A DNA stretch of 64,000 nt from Sva-07 sp963747375 (GCA_963747375.1 CAVVFL010000002.1:372001-436000), one strand, 5' to 3'. Positions 32,902 through 42,199 are shown, counted from the stretch's first letter. A program made the numbers and translations. The notes: generated by a model from the letters alone, not told the origin.

Positions 32902-33228
32902 ATGGCTCCGCAGGCCAAACTCACACCGCTCCAGGAATCAGAAGCCCGCCGACTCGCCGAGCAGGAGGCCCGCACCAACAAGGTGCAGAAGACCTACTCC
33001 GACGAGGAGAAGGCCACGCGCAAGGAGCGTGTCGCCAAGGCCAAGGACGCGATGAGCCGCTCGGTCGGCCTCAAGGGCGCCCACGTGCCGCCGGCGCGCG
33101 CCGCGATCAAGAAGTACCTGCAGAACCTGAACGATCCGAAGCAGCCCGACGACGCGCAGTTCGAAACGCTGATCGAGGCGCCGTTCAAGGCGCCGCCGAA
33201 GAAGCGGACCAACGACCGCCCGTTCTGA
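32902..33228 (+). CDS. Small highly charged protein of unknown function
   Basis: 108 residues, ATG at 32902 after AAAGGATCACGAAC; a TACCCT box at 32865-32870 is a candidate -10. Rich in Lys, Arg, Glu and Ala (EKATRKERVAKAKDAMSRS), predicted helical, ending APPKKRTNDRPF. No hydrophobic segment. Charge and composition recall nucleic-acid-associated small proteins, but no family is recognised. Confidence 0.62.
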   Translation: MAPQAKLTPLQESEARRLAEQEARTNKVQKTYSDEEKATRKERVAKAKDAMSRSVGLKGAHVPPARAAIKKYLQNLNDPKQPDDAQFETLIEAPFKAPPKKRTNDRPF

Positions 33229-33250
33229 CTCGACGCCGGTGGCCCGTGCG

Positions 33251-33712
33251 TCAGGCCTGTTGCCCGGCCGGCAACACTGCGTCGACCAGTGCGACCTCGA
33301 GTCGCGTCAGTTCCGACGTGATGCGCCCGCGGGCGCGGCGTCGCTCGTTGAGCGGCATCGTCTCGGAGATCGCGGTCGCCCGATTCAGCTCGTCGATCGC
33401 TTGGTGGATCGCAGCACCGGTCGGATCATTCCGATCGGGGAACACGAGATCGGCATGGTGTTGCAGCGCGGAGAGTCGGCGCTGGATGCCCTTCTGACCG
33501 AAGCGCTGCGTCGGGTCGAATCGTCCCAGACCGGTCGTCGTCTCGCGGTCGCTCGATCGTCGTGTCGCGGCCCACGCTCGAGCGGCTGCCGGCGCCTTGG
33601 CGAGTTGGTTCCGCACCCGCTCGTCCTGGAGGGCAGCGATCGCGAGCATGACCGCGCCCTGAACGAGCTTGCGACTCGTTGCAGGTAGGGGAATCGGGCG
33701 TTTTGGTGCCAT
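33251..33712 (-). CDS. Hypothetical helical protein
   Basis: 153 residues. The N-terminal half is basic with a mildly hydrophobic helix (LVQGAVMLAIAALQDERVRN), the rest alternates charged helices (AIHQAIDELNRATAISETMP, RITSELTRLEVALVDAVL). I recognise no family. It lies convergent with the charged protein (22 bases apart) and 40 bases after the large membrane protein's stop, possibly in one transcript with it. Confidence 0.5.
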   Translation of the reverse strand: MAPKRPIPLPATSRKLVQGAVMLAIAALQDERVRNQLAKAPAAARAWAATRRSSDRETTTGLGRFDPTQRFGQKGIQRRLSALQHHADLVFPDRNDPTGAAIHQAIDELNRATAISETMPLNERRRARGRITSELTRLEVALVDAVLPAGQQA

Positions 33713-33752
33713 GGCCCGGTCGATCCTACGGGCATTGCCCTCGCGGACCAGG

Positions 33753-34952
33753 TCAGCCGGCGGTGCCCGATTCGACCTCCACGACGTCGATCTCGATGCG
33801 TTCCTCGACGATGCCTGCCCGGTCGTCGAGGCACAGCTGCCGGAGACCCTCGATGCACGCTGCCAGGATGGCGGCGAACACGAGAATGCCGAACCAGTTC
33901 GTCAGCGCCGGGAGGGGCGCCCACAACACCATCACGAGGAAGATGGCAGCACCAACGCCCCAGCGCGCACCGGGCCCGCCGATGAACAGAGGTGAGATGA
34001 AGCGGCGGATCGCCGTGGCGGCGCGGGTCGGGCCGGCGAGGAACGCGCCCAGCACGATCAGGATTCCGAGTGTGGTGATGTTCCAACCGATGTCGTGCAG
34101 GAGCGACGAACCGATGCGCCACACCGCTTCCGCTGCACCTCGGTTGCTCTCGTTCTGGACCACGCTGTCGAGCAGACGGTCGCCGCCGAAGCGGAGACCG
34201 GCGAGCACGAGCAACCCGACGATCGTGGTGGCCAGACCGACGTTCCGAGTGGCGACCCGGCGCCATCCGTCGGCGAGGAAGACGGCCCCGGCGTAGATGG
34301 CGATCACCACGAAGAACAGCAGCCAGGACGCCCACTGGACGAACGTCACGGCCGACTGGAGGTCCTCCAGCTTCGACGATTCGATGATGGTGACCTGCCC
34401 GGCCTCGGCCGGAAGCCTGTCGACCACCGCGCCGGGCAGGCCCAGGTCGTCTGCCAACTGCACGACGACTTCACGCAGGTCGAGCGTCACGCTTCCGCCG
34501 GCAGTGGAGAGTGCCTGGACCCTCGAGTCGTCCTCGAGGATGTTGACGATCGTCTCGTGCGCGATGCGGTTGGCGTTCGACCAGATCTCGGCGACCTGAT
34601 CGGTCGCCAGCAGCCGATCGACCGCATCGGTCGCCGGGTTGCGCAGGGCCGAGGCGAGGGCGCCGGCGAGTCCCCCGAAGTCGCCGGGCAGCAGTTCGCC
34701 GAGCTGGGCGCCGACGTCGACATTGGTGTACAGCTGATCGACCACGTACACGGCGATCGCCTCGCGGACCGCAGGCTCGGCGAGCAGTTCGTCGGCTGCG
34801 TTGACCCAGTTGTCGGTGTTGAGCGCCGCCCGATCCACCCACACGTTCACCGCGGTGACGAGCAGAATGACCGCTGCAAGCACGATCAGAATCGGGACGA
34901 GGACGGCGTGCGCCCTCCCGTCATGCAGCTCTGCGGTTGTGTCGTTGTCCAC
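33753..34952 (-). CDS. Membrane protein with large extracytoplasmic loop
   Basis: 399 residues from the GTG at 34952 after AAGGGGAAGC. One helix near the N-terminus (VLVPILIVLAAVILLVTAV), a soluble ~200-residue domain (DELLAEPAVREAIAVYVVDQ, DLREVVVQLADDLGLPG), then four more helices (WASWLLFFVVIAIYAGAVFL, VGLATTIVGLLVLAGL, TTLGILIVLGAFLAGP, AAIFLVMVLWAPLPALTNW). This architecture is common in actinobacterial hypothetical membrane proteins. No functional assignment. Confidence 0.7.
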   Translation of the reverse strand: MDNDTTAELHDGRAHAVLVPILIVLAAVILLVTAVNVWVDRAALNTDNWVNAADELLAEPAVREAIAVYVVDQLYTNVDVGAQLGELLPGDFGGLAGALASALRNPATDAVDRLLATDQVAEIWSNANRIAHETIVNILEDDSRVQALSTAGGSVTLDLREVVVQLADDLGLPGAVVDRLPAEAGQVTIIESSKLEDLQSAVTFVQWASWLLFFVVIAIYAGAVFLADGWRRVATRNVGLATTIVGLLVLAGLRFGGDRLLDSVVQNESNRGAAEAVWRIGSSLLHDIGWNITTLGILIVLGAFLAGPTRAATAIRRFISPLFIGGPGARWGVGAAIFLVMVLWAPLPALTNWFGILVFAAILAACIEGLRQLCLDDRAGIVEERIEIDVVEVESGTAG

Positions 34953-35182
34953 GGTGCTTCCCCTTCGTTCGACCCACCCGGTGCGGCGGTACCACTCCAT
35001 CATGGTCGTCCGATGCAGGGCGATCCGACATCGTCCGATCGGGGTGACCCGGGACAGCTTCACCGCGCCGGACAACTTCACCCCGATTGGATGACGGCGA
35101 CCGGTCGCGGCGGTGCGACGATGATCGGAGAGCAACATCTCAGAACAGCAACGGCGAATCCGTTCGCCAGAAGGAGCCACCC

Positions 35183-35623
35183 ATGACCGATGCATCGATG
35201 GACGAATTCGGTCCCGTCGACTATCTCGTGATCGAGTTCCCGGCCGGACAAGCCACGTTCAACGGCGAGATGGCGGCGGAACTCGCGTCGCTCACCGAGG
35301 CCGGGATCATCCGGGTCCTCGACCTCGTCGTGATCGTCAAGGACGCCGACGGCAACATCGAGGGATTCGAGATCGACGACTTCGACGAACTCGACGAACT
35401 GCGGGCGCTCGAGACCGAGATCGCAGAGATCCTCGCGGCCGACGACCTCGAACACCTCGCCGAGGCGATGGAGCCCGGAACGACTGCCGGCGTGCTGGTC
35501 TGGGAGAACACCTGGGCCTCACCGTTCGCCGCAGCAGCCCGTCGCGCCGGGGGCCAACTCGTGGCCAACGGCCGTATTCCCATCCAAGCGATCGCTGCGT
35601 CGATCGAAGCAGAAGGAGCCTGA
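35183..35623 (+). CDS. DUF6325-family protein
   Basis: 146 residues, ATG at 35183 after AGAAGGAGCCACCC. Small acidic soluble protein: FGPVDYLVIEFPAGQATFNG, IIRVLDLVVIVKDADGNIEG, DDLEHLAEAMEPGTTAGVLV. A paralogue lies at 38153-38653 on the other side of a LuxR regulator. The family is frequent in actinobacterial stress-gene clusters but uncharacterised. A tiny basic protein follows after two bases. Confidence 0.78.
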   Translation: MTDASMDEFGPVDYLVIEFPAGQATFNGEMAAELASLTEAGIIRVLDLVVIVKDADGNIEGFEIDDFDELDELRALETEIAEILAADDLEHLAEAMEPGTTAGVLVWENTWASPFAAAARRAGGQLVANGRIPIQAIAASIEAEGA

Positions 35624-35625
35624 TC

Positions 35626-35775
35626 ATGCCATTGCGTCCCGCACGCGCCGCCCGACGCGGAGTCGTCGGTGCACCTGTTGCCCGTACCGCCGCCGTCGTC
35701 GGCACCGCCGCCGTCGTCTCGCACGGCGTCAACCGACGTCAGGACCGGCGCGACGATCGCCGCGACCGTCGCTGA
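35626..35775 (+). CDS. 49-residue basic protein co-transcribed with DUF6325
   Basis: ATG at 35626, two bases after the DUF6325 stop, with AGAAGGAGCC as ribosome site. The N-terminus is Arg-rich (PLRPARAARR), a short hydrophobic core follows (TAAVVGTAAVV), and the end is strongly Arg/Asp repetitive (RRQDRRDDRRDRR). Such mini-proteins commonly follow DUF6325 genes. Function unknown. Confidence 0.6.
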   Translation: MPLRPARAARRGVVGAPVARTAAVVGTAAVVSHGVNRRQDRRDDRRDRR

Positions 35776-35796
35776 GCCGCCCAGCGGAACGATCGA

Positions 35797-35832
35797 CCGA
35801 GCCGTCGTCAGCGGTTGCCGGCGACGGCTCGG
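35797..35832. terminator. Bidirectional terminator-like hairpin
   Basis: An 11-bp perfect stem, CCGAGCCGTCG (35797-35807) with its complement (35822-35832) and a 14-base loop, sits between the stop of the small plus-strand gene and the end of the minus-strand LuxR gene, overlapping the latter's stop. GC-rich and without T-run. Confidence 0.55.
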
Positions 35833-38075
35833 CTGCCTTCGCGACCGCCGGTGTCCAACAATTCGAGTTCGACCGCGCGCATCACGGCCTCGCTGCGCCC
35901 CGACACGAGTAGCTTGCGGTAGATCGACACGGTGTGCGTCTTGACCGTGTTGCGCGACACGTAGAGGTGATCACCGATCTCCGACAGCGTGCGGTGCGTC
36001 GCGAGCTGTTCGAGGACCCGGTGCTCGGCCCGTGTGAGTTCGATGCTCGGCGCGCCGTTGCGGGTGGCGCAGCGTTTGGCGGTCCGCTCCGCCCACTGGT
36101 GGAGCACGACGGCGTCGGGTTCGGCAGAAAGCCGTTCGTGTGCGTAGCGCAGAAGACGGCGAGCGGTGGCGTCGTCTCCTCGCACGAGGGCGGCGTCGGC
36201 CAGGATCAGGTGGATGTGGATCCGGCTGCGGACGTGGACCGTGTCCATCGTGCCGACGAGGTACTCGGCGTGGTCGGACGCCTGCCGCGAGGCCGCGGTC
36301 GCGCCCGTGCGAGCCGTCGCGAGAGACTGTCCGGCGAAGACGATCGCGATGTGGGCGAGTTCGCGGAGCCCCGACGTCTCGATCTCCTCGGCTGCGTCGC
36401 GCAACAGCTGTGTGCCCTCGGCGTCGTTGTGCTGGTACAGCGCGTCGAGTCCGAGGTGTGTCACCGTGACCGCATGCGCTGCGGCGAAGCCGCGTGTCTC
36501 GAACTCGGCGATCTCCAACAGCGGGCGAACGTCGTCGACCTCGCCGCTCAGTTGGAGCGCGACCGCTTCGGTCATGATCGCGACCGGTCGCCACGGGCCT
36601 CCGCCGCCACCTGCTTCGCAGACCGTGCGGGCGTTGGCCAGCGTGTCGAGCACACCGGACTGGCCGGCCAGCATCCGAATCGCGGCGACGGCGGTCGGCA
36701 CATCGACCGTCCCGTCGGGCAGCGTGCCGGGGAAGTGCGCCCGCTCGGCCACGTGCAGCCACCGCTCGATCTCCGTCGACTTGTTGCTGAAGACCGCATG
36801 CCATGCGGCCGCGATCGCCAGAAGAGCATTCGAGCGCATTTCGACGGCCCCGAAGTGGCTCAACCAGCGACCGACCGACGCCACCTCGCCCGTCGACAAC
36901 GCTGGGACGAGGTGCTCGAAGATCGCCGCTGCAGCGTCGATGCGGCCATCGCTTGCCAGCGCTTGGTCGACGGCCGCATTCCACTCAGCGTGGGCCGAAT
37001 GCCAGTCGATCGCTCGGCGCCGAAGCGGGACTTCGAGCTCGGGTGCGAGGCGGCGGAGCTCGTCCAGGAGCATGTCGGCGAACAGCGGGTGGTAGCGGAA
37101 GACGCCGGTGTCGCCGATGGGAATCACGAACACGTTTCCCGACGTCACCAGCTCGTCCAGTCGTTGTGCACTTCCGGGATGGTCGAGCACGTGGTCGCAC
37201 AGTTCGCCCGACAGTCGCTCGAGGACCGATGTGCTGATGAGGAACTGTCGCTCGGCGTGGGGAAGGGAGCGCAGGAACTCCTGCTGGAAGTAGCGGGTCA
37301 GGAGATCGCTGCTGCTCGTCAGGGGTTGCCCGACCATGTCGCTGTCCCCGGCCCGCATGCCGAGCACGACGAACTGGACGCCGGCCGGCCAGCCCTGGAG
37401 CCGATCCGTCAACATCTGGCGTTGTTCCCGGTCGATCCGGTCGGCGAACTCGTCGAGGAGGGCGTTTGTCTCCTCCTCGGTGAACAGCAGGTCGTTCGGG
37501 CGGAGCGCGTCGAGGTCGCCGGCGAGTTCGAGTCGGGCGGACCGAATCGGTGGCAGGGACCGTCCTGCCAGCACGATCCGGCTCCCGTCGGGAATCGTCT
37601 GGATGATGGCGTCGAGCAGGGCCGCAGCATCGGGTTCCGAGATGTGGTGCACATCGTCGAGTACGAGCACGAACGGGACCGCTGATCGCAGCCCGACCTC
37701 GAGTTGGACCAACGCCTTCGAGGTCGTCTGCGGTCGGACATGTCGTGCGACATGGAGGAGTTCCGCCTCGGGTGCGACGGTGTCGAGTGCGGCCATGACG
37801 CCGCGCAGAAGCCTGATCGGGTCGTTGTCCCCCGCATCCAGTGACAACCATGCGGAGGGGCCCGCCAGTTGCTCGATCCAGCGTCCCAGCAGGGTCGACT
37901 TGCCGAACCCGGCCGCGGCGGTCACCGTCACGACGGGGCCGCCCGCTCGATCGAGTCGGTCGAGGAGACGCTCACGTCCGAGAGCGGATCCGAGTGAGAG
38001 AGGCGGAGACAGCCGATGAGGCGCGATTGCGAACTGCGCGCCCAACCTCGGAGTCTTGGGGGTGTGAGCGGTCAT
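35808..38075 (-). CDS. MalT/LuxR-family ATP-dependent transcriptional regulator
   Basis: 755 residues from the ATG at 38075. Walker A TAAAGFGKSTLLGRW, Walker B VLVLDDVHHISEP and the STAND ATPase core come first, then helical TPR-like repeats (~430-670), and a C-terminal LuxR helix-turn-helix (LTRAEHRVLEQLATHRTLSE, LYVSRNTVKTHTVSIYRKL). Such proteins are switched on by an inducer in the ATP-bound state. Flanked on both sides by DUF6325 genes, which are likely targets. Confidence 0.85.
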   Translation of the reverse strand: MTAHTPKTPRLGAQFAIAPHRLSPPLSLGSALGRERLLDRLDRAGGPVVTVTAAAGFGKSTLLGRWIEQLAGPSAWLSLDAGDNDPIRLLRGVMAALDTVAPEAELLHVARHVRPQTTSKALVQLEVGLRSAVPFVLVLDDVHHISEPDAAALLDAIIQTIPDGSRIVLAGRSLPPIRSARLELAGDLDALRPNDLLFTEEETNALLDEFADRIDREQRQMLTDRLQGWPAGVQFVVLGMRAGDSDMVGQPLTSSSDLLTRYFQQEFLRSLPHAERQFLISTSVLERLSGELCDHVLDHPGSAQRLDELVTSGNVFVIPIGDTGVFRYHPLFADMLLDELRRLAPELEVPLRRRAIDWHSAHAEWNAAVDQALASDGRIDAAAAIFEHLVPALSTGEVASVGRWLSHFGAVEMRSNALLAIAAAWHAVFSNKSTEIERWLHVAERAHFPGTLPDGTVDVPTAVAAIRMLAGQSGVLDTLANARTVCEAGGGGGPWRPVAIMTEAVALQLSGEVDDVRPLLEIAEFETRGFAAAHAVTVTHLGLDALYQHNDAEGTQLLRDAAEEIETSGLRELAHIAIVFAGQSLATARTGATAASRQASDHAEYLVGTMDTVHVRSRIHIHLILADAALVRGDDATARRLLRYAHERLSAEPDAVVLHQWAERTAKRCATRNGAPSIELTRAEHRVLEQLATHRTLSEIGDHLYVSRNTVKTHTVSIYRKLLVSGRSEAVMRAVELELLDTGGREGSRAVAGNR

Positions 38076-38152
38076 CGCGGTCGGGGGGAGGGCGTCGGCG
38101 GCCGGCGCGCAGTGGAATATACCCCCTGATGCCGAGTGGTTCCAGCGCCGAT

Positions 38153-38653
38153 CTACAGCCGATGGGGTGCGAACGGGTCGGCGAGCACCTGGGGCCCGTC
38201 GCGTCGTCTCGCCGAATCGCCGGCTGCCGTCGGCGATGGTGTCGGCACACGACCGATCGGCCCGCGCTGCACCATCGAACAGCCCCACGCGTCGAGTGTC
38301 TCGTCGAGCGTTGTGGCCCACACCTGTTCGATGACGAACACGGCAGCGCACGTCGATGGCGGGAGCGATTCACCGAGCATCGCCAGGTCGGCGCTCGTCA
38401 ACAACGGTTCGACCGTGCCGACGAACGCGGACAACGGGTGGCGAGGATCGAGAGCGGATGGCTCCGTCGTCGCAATCGTCGTCCCGGTTCCCCGCTCGAT
38501 GACGACGAGGTCGACGACGGCGATGATCTCGGCGTCGACCAGCGACAGGATCTCGCGGACCGCCTCGAACGGCATGGCGTCCAGCGAGGGGAGGCGCACG
38601 ACGTAGAAATCGAGCGGGCCCGCAGAGCCTGTGACGTCGAGTGCAGCGGCCAT
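38153..38653 (-). CDS. DUF6325-family protein (paralogue)
   Basis: 166 residues from the ATG at 38653. PLDFYVVRLPSLDAMPFEAV, IIAVVDLVVIERGTGTTIAT and LAMLGESLPPSTCAAVFVIE align in order with the protein at 35183-35623, including the DLVVI strand. Extended at the C-terminus by ~20 Arg/Pro-rich residues. Eight bases downstream of the next membrane-protein gene, so likely co-transcribed with it. Confidence 0.72.
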   Translation of the reverse strand: MAAALDVTGSAGPLDFYVVRLPSLDAMPFEAVREILSLVDAEIIAVVDLVVIERGTGTTIATTEPSALDPRHPLSAFVGTVEPLLTSADLAMLGESLPPSTCAAVFVIEQVWATTLDETLDAWGCSMVQRGPIGRVPTPSPTAAGDSARRRDGPQVLADPFAPHRL

Positions 38654-38661
38654 GGCCGAAC

Positions 38662-39072
38662 TCAGTAGGTCTTCATCTCCCGGCCGTGGGCAGTCAGGGC
38701 CCAGATGACCAGGATGTCGAGCACGATCACGGTCAACGCCCAGAGTGGATAGAGCGGGATCACGAAGAAGTTGCCGACCAGGTTGGCCGCGGCGACGAAC
38801 ACGCCGATCGTGCGCGCGAAGAGGTTGCCGCTCAGGACACCGAACCCGCACAGCAAGACGAGCAGTCCGAGCAGGATGTGGACCCAGCCCCACTGGCTGA
38901 CGTCGAGGAACACCGAGCCGGAATTGGTGAAGGCAACCCACTGGTCGTTCACTGCGGCGACCAGCCCGAAGATGATGCTGAGGCTGCCGCCGATGATCAT
39001 CATCGTCGCGGCGAACACGATCCAGCCGGTCCAGCCGGTGGTCTGGGTGAAGTCGTCATCGGAAGCGTTCAT
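38662..39072 (-). CDS. Four-helix membrane protein, DUF7144-like
   Basis: 136 residues from the ATG at 39072. WTGWIVFAATMMIIGGSLSI and the following helices (WVHILLGLLVLLCGFGVLSG, IGVFVAAANLVGNFFVIPLY, LTVIVLDILVIWALTAHG) match the short actinobacterial DUF7144 family, where the start is typically a Trp-rich segment. Function unknown; often with stress-type small genes, as here. Confidence 0.75.
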   Translation of the reverse strand: MNASDDDFTQTTGWTGWIVFAATMMIIGGSLSIIFGLVAAVNDQWVAFTNSGSVFLDVSQWGWVHILLGLLVLLCGFGVLSGNLFARTIGVFVAAANLVGNFFVIPLYPLWALTVIVLDILVIWALTAHGREMKTY

Positions 39073-39173
39073 GGTCGTCCTCTCGTCCCGGGGTCCCCTG
39101 ATGGGAGCCTCGATCACGACGGTACGCACGAACGCCCGCAGCGTCGTCGCCCAGATCGTACGAGCCGGGATCC

Positions 39174-40466
39174 TCAGTCGGTTCGGCGGCGTTGCGGCGG
39201 CATGTGCATGATCTCTGCGGGCGCGCGATCCTGGCGCAGGAGCTGCGTCATCGTGGTCATCGCCGGTCCGATGTGCCGGAAGAACTGCTGGTAGCCGGCG
39301 CAGAGGTAGTTGAGGCCGTCGTCTCCGATGGGGGTGCTGATGAACCGGTCCTTCGGGCAGCCGCCGTTGCAGGCGAATCTGACGTCACAGTCGAGGCAGT
39401 ACTGCGGGAGGGTGTCACGCTTCGCCCGTCCGAACGCCACCTGCTGTTCGGATGCCACCAGGTCGATCATCGGCGTGTCGGTGATGTTGCCGAGGAAGTG
39501 GTCGGGCTCGACGAAATGGTCGCAGGAGTAGAGATCGCCGTTGTGCTCGACCGTGAGCGCCAACCCGCACGTCTCGGCGAAGATGCACAGCCCACCCGGT
39601 TCGCCGTACCAGCTGGCGAGCGCGGTGTCGAACATCTGGACATAGACCTCGCCGACGTCGCGCCGCACCCACTCGTCGAACACCTCGATCAGGAAACGCC
39701 CGAACGCTTCGGCGCTCACGCTGCGTTCGGTGACCCGATGGCCCTGTTGCACGTAGAGGGGGCGCTTGTCCCTCGACGTCGTGCTCCAGCCGCGGTTGGC
39801 GATCTGCAGCAGCTCCTCGGTCGATCGCTCGACGATGGGGATGAACTGGATGAAGCGCACGCCCATGTCGTCGCGGAAGAACCGGTAGACCTCGAGGGCG
39901 CGGTCCTGATTGGCGGCGTGGACGGTGCAGAGCACGTTGACGTCGACACCAGCTGTGCGGAGGTGTTCGAAGCCACCCATGACGCGGTCGAACGAACCGC
40001 GCTTGCGCTTGTCGACGCGGTAGGTGTCGTGGATCTCCCGCGGCCCGTCGACCGAGAGGCCCACCAGGAAGCGGTGACGGGCGAAGAAGCGCGCCCAGCG
40101 CTCGTCGAGCAGGACGCCGTTCGTCTGGATCGTGTACTCGGGCCGCTGCCAGGGCTTGCGGTACTTCTCGACCAGCTCGACGGAACGCTCGAAGAAGTCG
40201 AGGCCCATCATCGTGGGCTCTCCGCCCTGCCAGGCGATGGTCACCTCGGGGGTCCGATGCGCCTCGAGCAGCTGGCGGATGTAGCTCTCCAGGAGATCGT
40301 CGGCCATCCGGAACCGGTCGCCCGGGTACAGCATCTCCTTGGAGAGGAAGAAGCAGTAGTCGCAGTCGAGATTGCAGATGGGTCCTGTCGGCTTCGCCAA
40401 CAGGTGGAATGCCGGCGGGGCCCCCTGCCCGGCGGAGGTCAGGGGGCCCGCCACGGCGGTGTTCAT
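39174..40466 (-). CDS. Anaerobic sulfatase-maturase-type radical SAM/SPASM protein
   Basis: 430 residues from the ATG at 40466. CNLDCDYCFF binds the SAM [4Fe-4S] cluster, and WQGGEPTMMG is the characteristic glycine/Glu motif. C-terminal cysteines (YSCDHFVEP, YCLDCDVRFACNGGCPKDR, YLCAGYQQFF) supply the two SPASM clusters. anSMEs convert an active-site Cys or Ser of sulfatases to formylglycine. No sulfatase is encoded in this window, so the partner must be elsewhere or the substrate differs. Maturation of other peptides is possible. Confidence 0.83.
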   Translation of the reverse strand: MNTAVAGPLTSAGQGAPPAFHLLAKPTGPICNLDCDYCFFLSKEMLYPGDRFRMADDLLESYIRQLLEAHRTPEVTIAWQGGEPTMMGLDFFERSVELVEKYRKPWQRPEYTIQTNGVLLDERWARFFARHRFLVGLSVDGPREIHDTYRVDKRKRGSFDRVMGGFEHLRTAGVDVNVLCTVHAANQDRALEVYRFFRDDMGVRFIQFIPIVERSTEELLQIANRGWSTTSRDKRPLYVQQGHRVTERSVSAEAFGRFLIEVFDEWVRRDVGEVYVQMFDTALASWYGEPGGLCIFAETCGLALTVEHNGDLYSCDHFVEPDHFLGNITDTPMIDLVASEQQVAFGRAKRDTLPQYCLDCDVRFACNGGCPKDRFISTPIGDDGLNYLCAGYQQFFRHIGPAMTTMTQLLRQDRAPAEIMHMPPQRRRTD

Positions 40467-40482
40467 TCGTTCGACAGCAGCG

Positions 40483-40884
40483 TCAGCTGCCGAGGACCTT
40501 GGCCTTCGCCGCGGCGTACTCGGCGTCGTCGATCTTGCCGGCGGTGTGCAGCGCGGCGAGCTTGTCGAGCTGATCGGCATCGCTGGTGCCGGTGCCGGCG
40601 GCCTGCTGGATGTAGGCGCGCTGTGCCTGGTCCATGGCCTTCGCATCGGCCACGGCGTGCTCCTGCATCTTGCTGCCCCGGGCGATCAGGTAGATGAAGA
40701 CACCGAGGAACGGCACGACGATGATGAAGATCGTCCACAGCGCCTTGGACCAGCCGCCCATGTCGTGGCTGCGGAAGATGTCGGCGAACACCTGGAACAG
40801 GATCATGATCCAGATGAAGAACATGAAGAACCACAGCATCGACCAGAAGACCTGGCCGGTACCGAATTCGCTGGCGAGCAACAT
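40483..40884 (-). CDS. PLDc_N/SHOCT membrane protein
   Basis: 133 residues from the ATG at 40884 after CGAGGAGAAAATC. Two membrane helices (WSMLWFFMFFIWIMILFQVF, ALWTIFIIVVPFLGVFIYLI) with a DMGGWSKA linker, as in the 7910-8140 protein, then a coiled linker and a C-terminal SHOCT motif (LDKLAALHTAGKIDDAEYAA). SHOCT tails are short oligomerisation motifs. Function unknown. 16 bases before the radical SAM stop. Confidence 0.8.
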   Translation of the reverse strand: MLLASEFGTGQVFWSMLWFFMFFIWIMILFQVFADIFRSHDMGGWSKALWTIFIIVVPFLGVFIYLIARGSKMQEHAVADAKAMDQAQRAYIQQAAGTGTSDADQLDKLAALHTAGKIDDAEYAAAKAKVLGS

Positions 40885-41041
40885 GAGAGATTTTCTCCTC
40901 GTTTGATGATTGTCGAACGGCGATGGCCGTTGTCGTCACCCAGGATGGCGGCGTTTGCGGCATTTCGCATCACCCGATCTGGAGGACTGATGCCGACGCT
41001 CCGGGTCGGGCCTGGTCGGCGGTGTGTGGTTCGATGGCTCG

Positions 41042-42184
41042 ATGACCTCACACGACGTGCCCGACCACGGTCTGGAACTGCGTTCGACGCTGAGCGACGA
41101 CGGCATCGTCACCTTGGCGGTGCGTCGCAGCGACGTGCCGGCTCCGCTCGACGACCAGGTTGTCGTGCGGGTCGAGGCGGCACCGATCAATCCTTCCGAC
41201 CTGGGGATGCTGTTCGCTTCCGGCGACGTGGCAGCGGCGCTCGCGGCGGGCGACGGCATGCACCCCGCTGTGGCGGTCCCTGTCTCGACAGCGGTCTTCG
41301 ATGCTCAGCGAGCTCGGCTCGGCAGGGCGATGCCGGTCGGCAACGAGGGCGGAGGGATCGTGGTCGCGGCCGGGGCGTCGCCGGCGGCACAGGCGTTGGT
41401 CGGCCGGGTGGTCGGATTCCTGTCGGGCAACGCCTACGCCCAGTACCGGACGCTCAACGTCAGCCAGTGCCTCCCGATGGCCGACGGCACCGATCCCGCC
41501 GATGCAGCGGCGGCCTTCGTCAATCCGCTGACCGCGCTGGGAATGGTCGAGACCATGCGGTCAGAGGGCCACACGGCGCTCGTCCACACGGTCGGTGCGT
41601 CGAACCTCGGATTGATGCTCAACCGCATCTGTGTCGACGACGAGGTCGGACTCGTCAACATCGTCCGTCGACCCGAACACGTCGACCTGCTCCGATCCGA
41701 GGGGGCGTCCCACGTCGTCGACTCGAGTGCCGAGACGTTCATCGACGACCTGACCGACGCGCTGCGGGCGACGGGAGCGACGATCGCGTTCGATGCCATC
41801 GGTGGCGGCGAACTGGCCGGCACGCTGCTGTCGCGTATGGAGAAGGTGGCAGGGGAGCAGGCGGGCGAGTTCAGCCGGTACGGCTCCGACACCCACAAGC
41901 AGGTCTACATCTACGGCGGACTCGACCGGGGCCCCACGACGCTGCGGCGTGATTTCGGCATGTCGTGGGGGATCGGCGGCTGGCTGCTGACACCGTTCCT
42001 GATGAAACTCGGCCACGACGGCGCAGACCGGCTGCGTCAACGTGTCGCCGACGAGATCACGACCACATTCGCCAGCACCTACGGCATGCGGTTGTCGTTG
42101 GCCGACGCCGTCGACCCCGACCAGGTTCGCCGCTACGCCAAGATGGCCACCGGCGACAAGGCTCTGATCACCCCGCACGCCTGA
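41042..42184 (+). CDS. Zinc-binding-type (MDR) alcohol dehydrogenase-like protein
   Basis: 380 residues from the ATG at 41042 (an in-frame GTG at 41024 is also possible). VVRVEAAPINPSDLGMLFAS, GNEGGGIVVAAG and HTVGASNLGLMLNRICVDD (NADP site) follow the MDR fold; the catalytic-zinc cysteine and structural loop are absent, so it is more like quinone-oxidoreductase or enoyl reductase members. Convergent with an SDR gene, 15 bases between stops. Confidence 0.8.
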   Translation: MTSHDVPDHGLELRSTLSDDGIVTLAVRRSDVPAPLDDQVVVRVEAAPINPSDLGMLFASGDVAAALAAGDGMHPAVAVPVSTAVFDAQRARLGRAMPVGNEGGGIVVAAGASPAAQALVGRVVGFLSGNAYAQYRTLNVSQCLPMADGTDPADAAAAFVNPLTALGMVETMRSEGHTALVHTVGASNLGLMLNRICVDDEVGLVNIVRRPEHVDLLRSEGASHVVDSSAETFIDDLTDALRATGATIAFDAIGGGELAGTLLSRMEKVAGEQAGEFSRYGSDTHKQVYIYGGLDRGPTTLRRDFGMSWGIGGWLLTPFLMKLGHDGADRLRQRVADEITTTFASTYGMRLSLADAVDPDQVRRYAKMATGDKALITPHA

Positions 42185-42199
42185 GCGCTCGAGGTCACG

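Noticed and set aside
35934..37685. 583-codon plus-strand frame opposite the LuxR regulator
   Set aside because: Antisense to a protein with intact Walker and helix-turn-helix motifs; composition is typical of a shadow frame.
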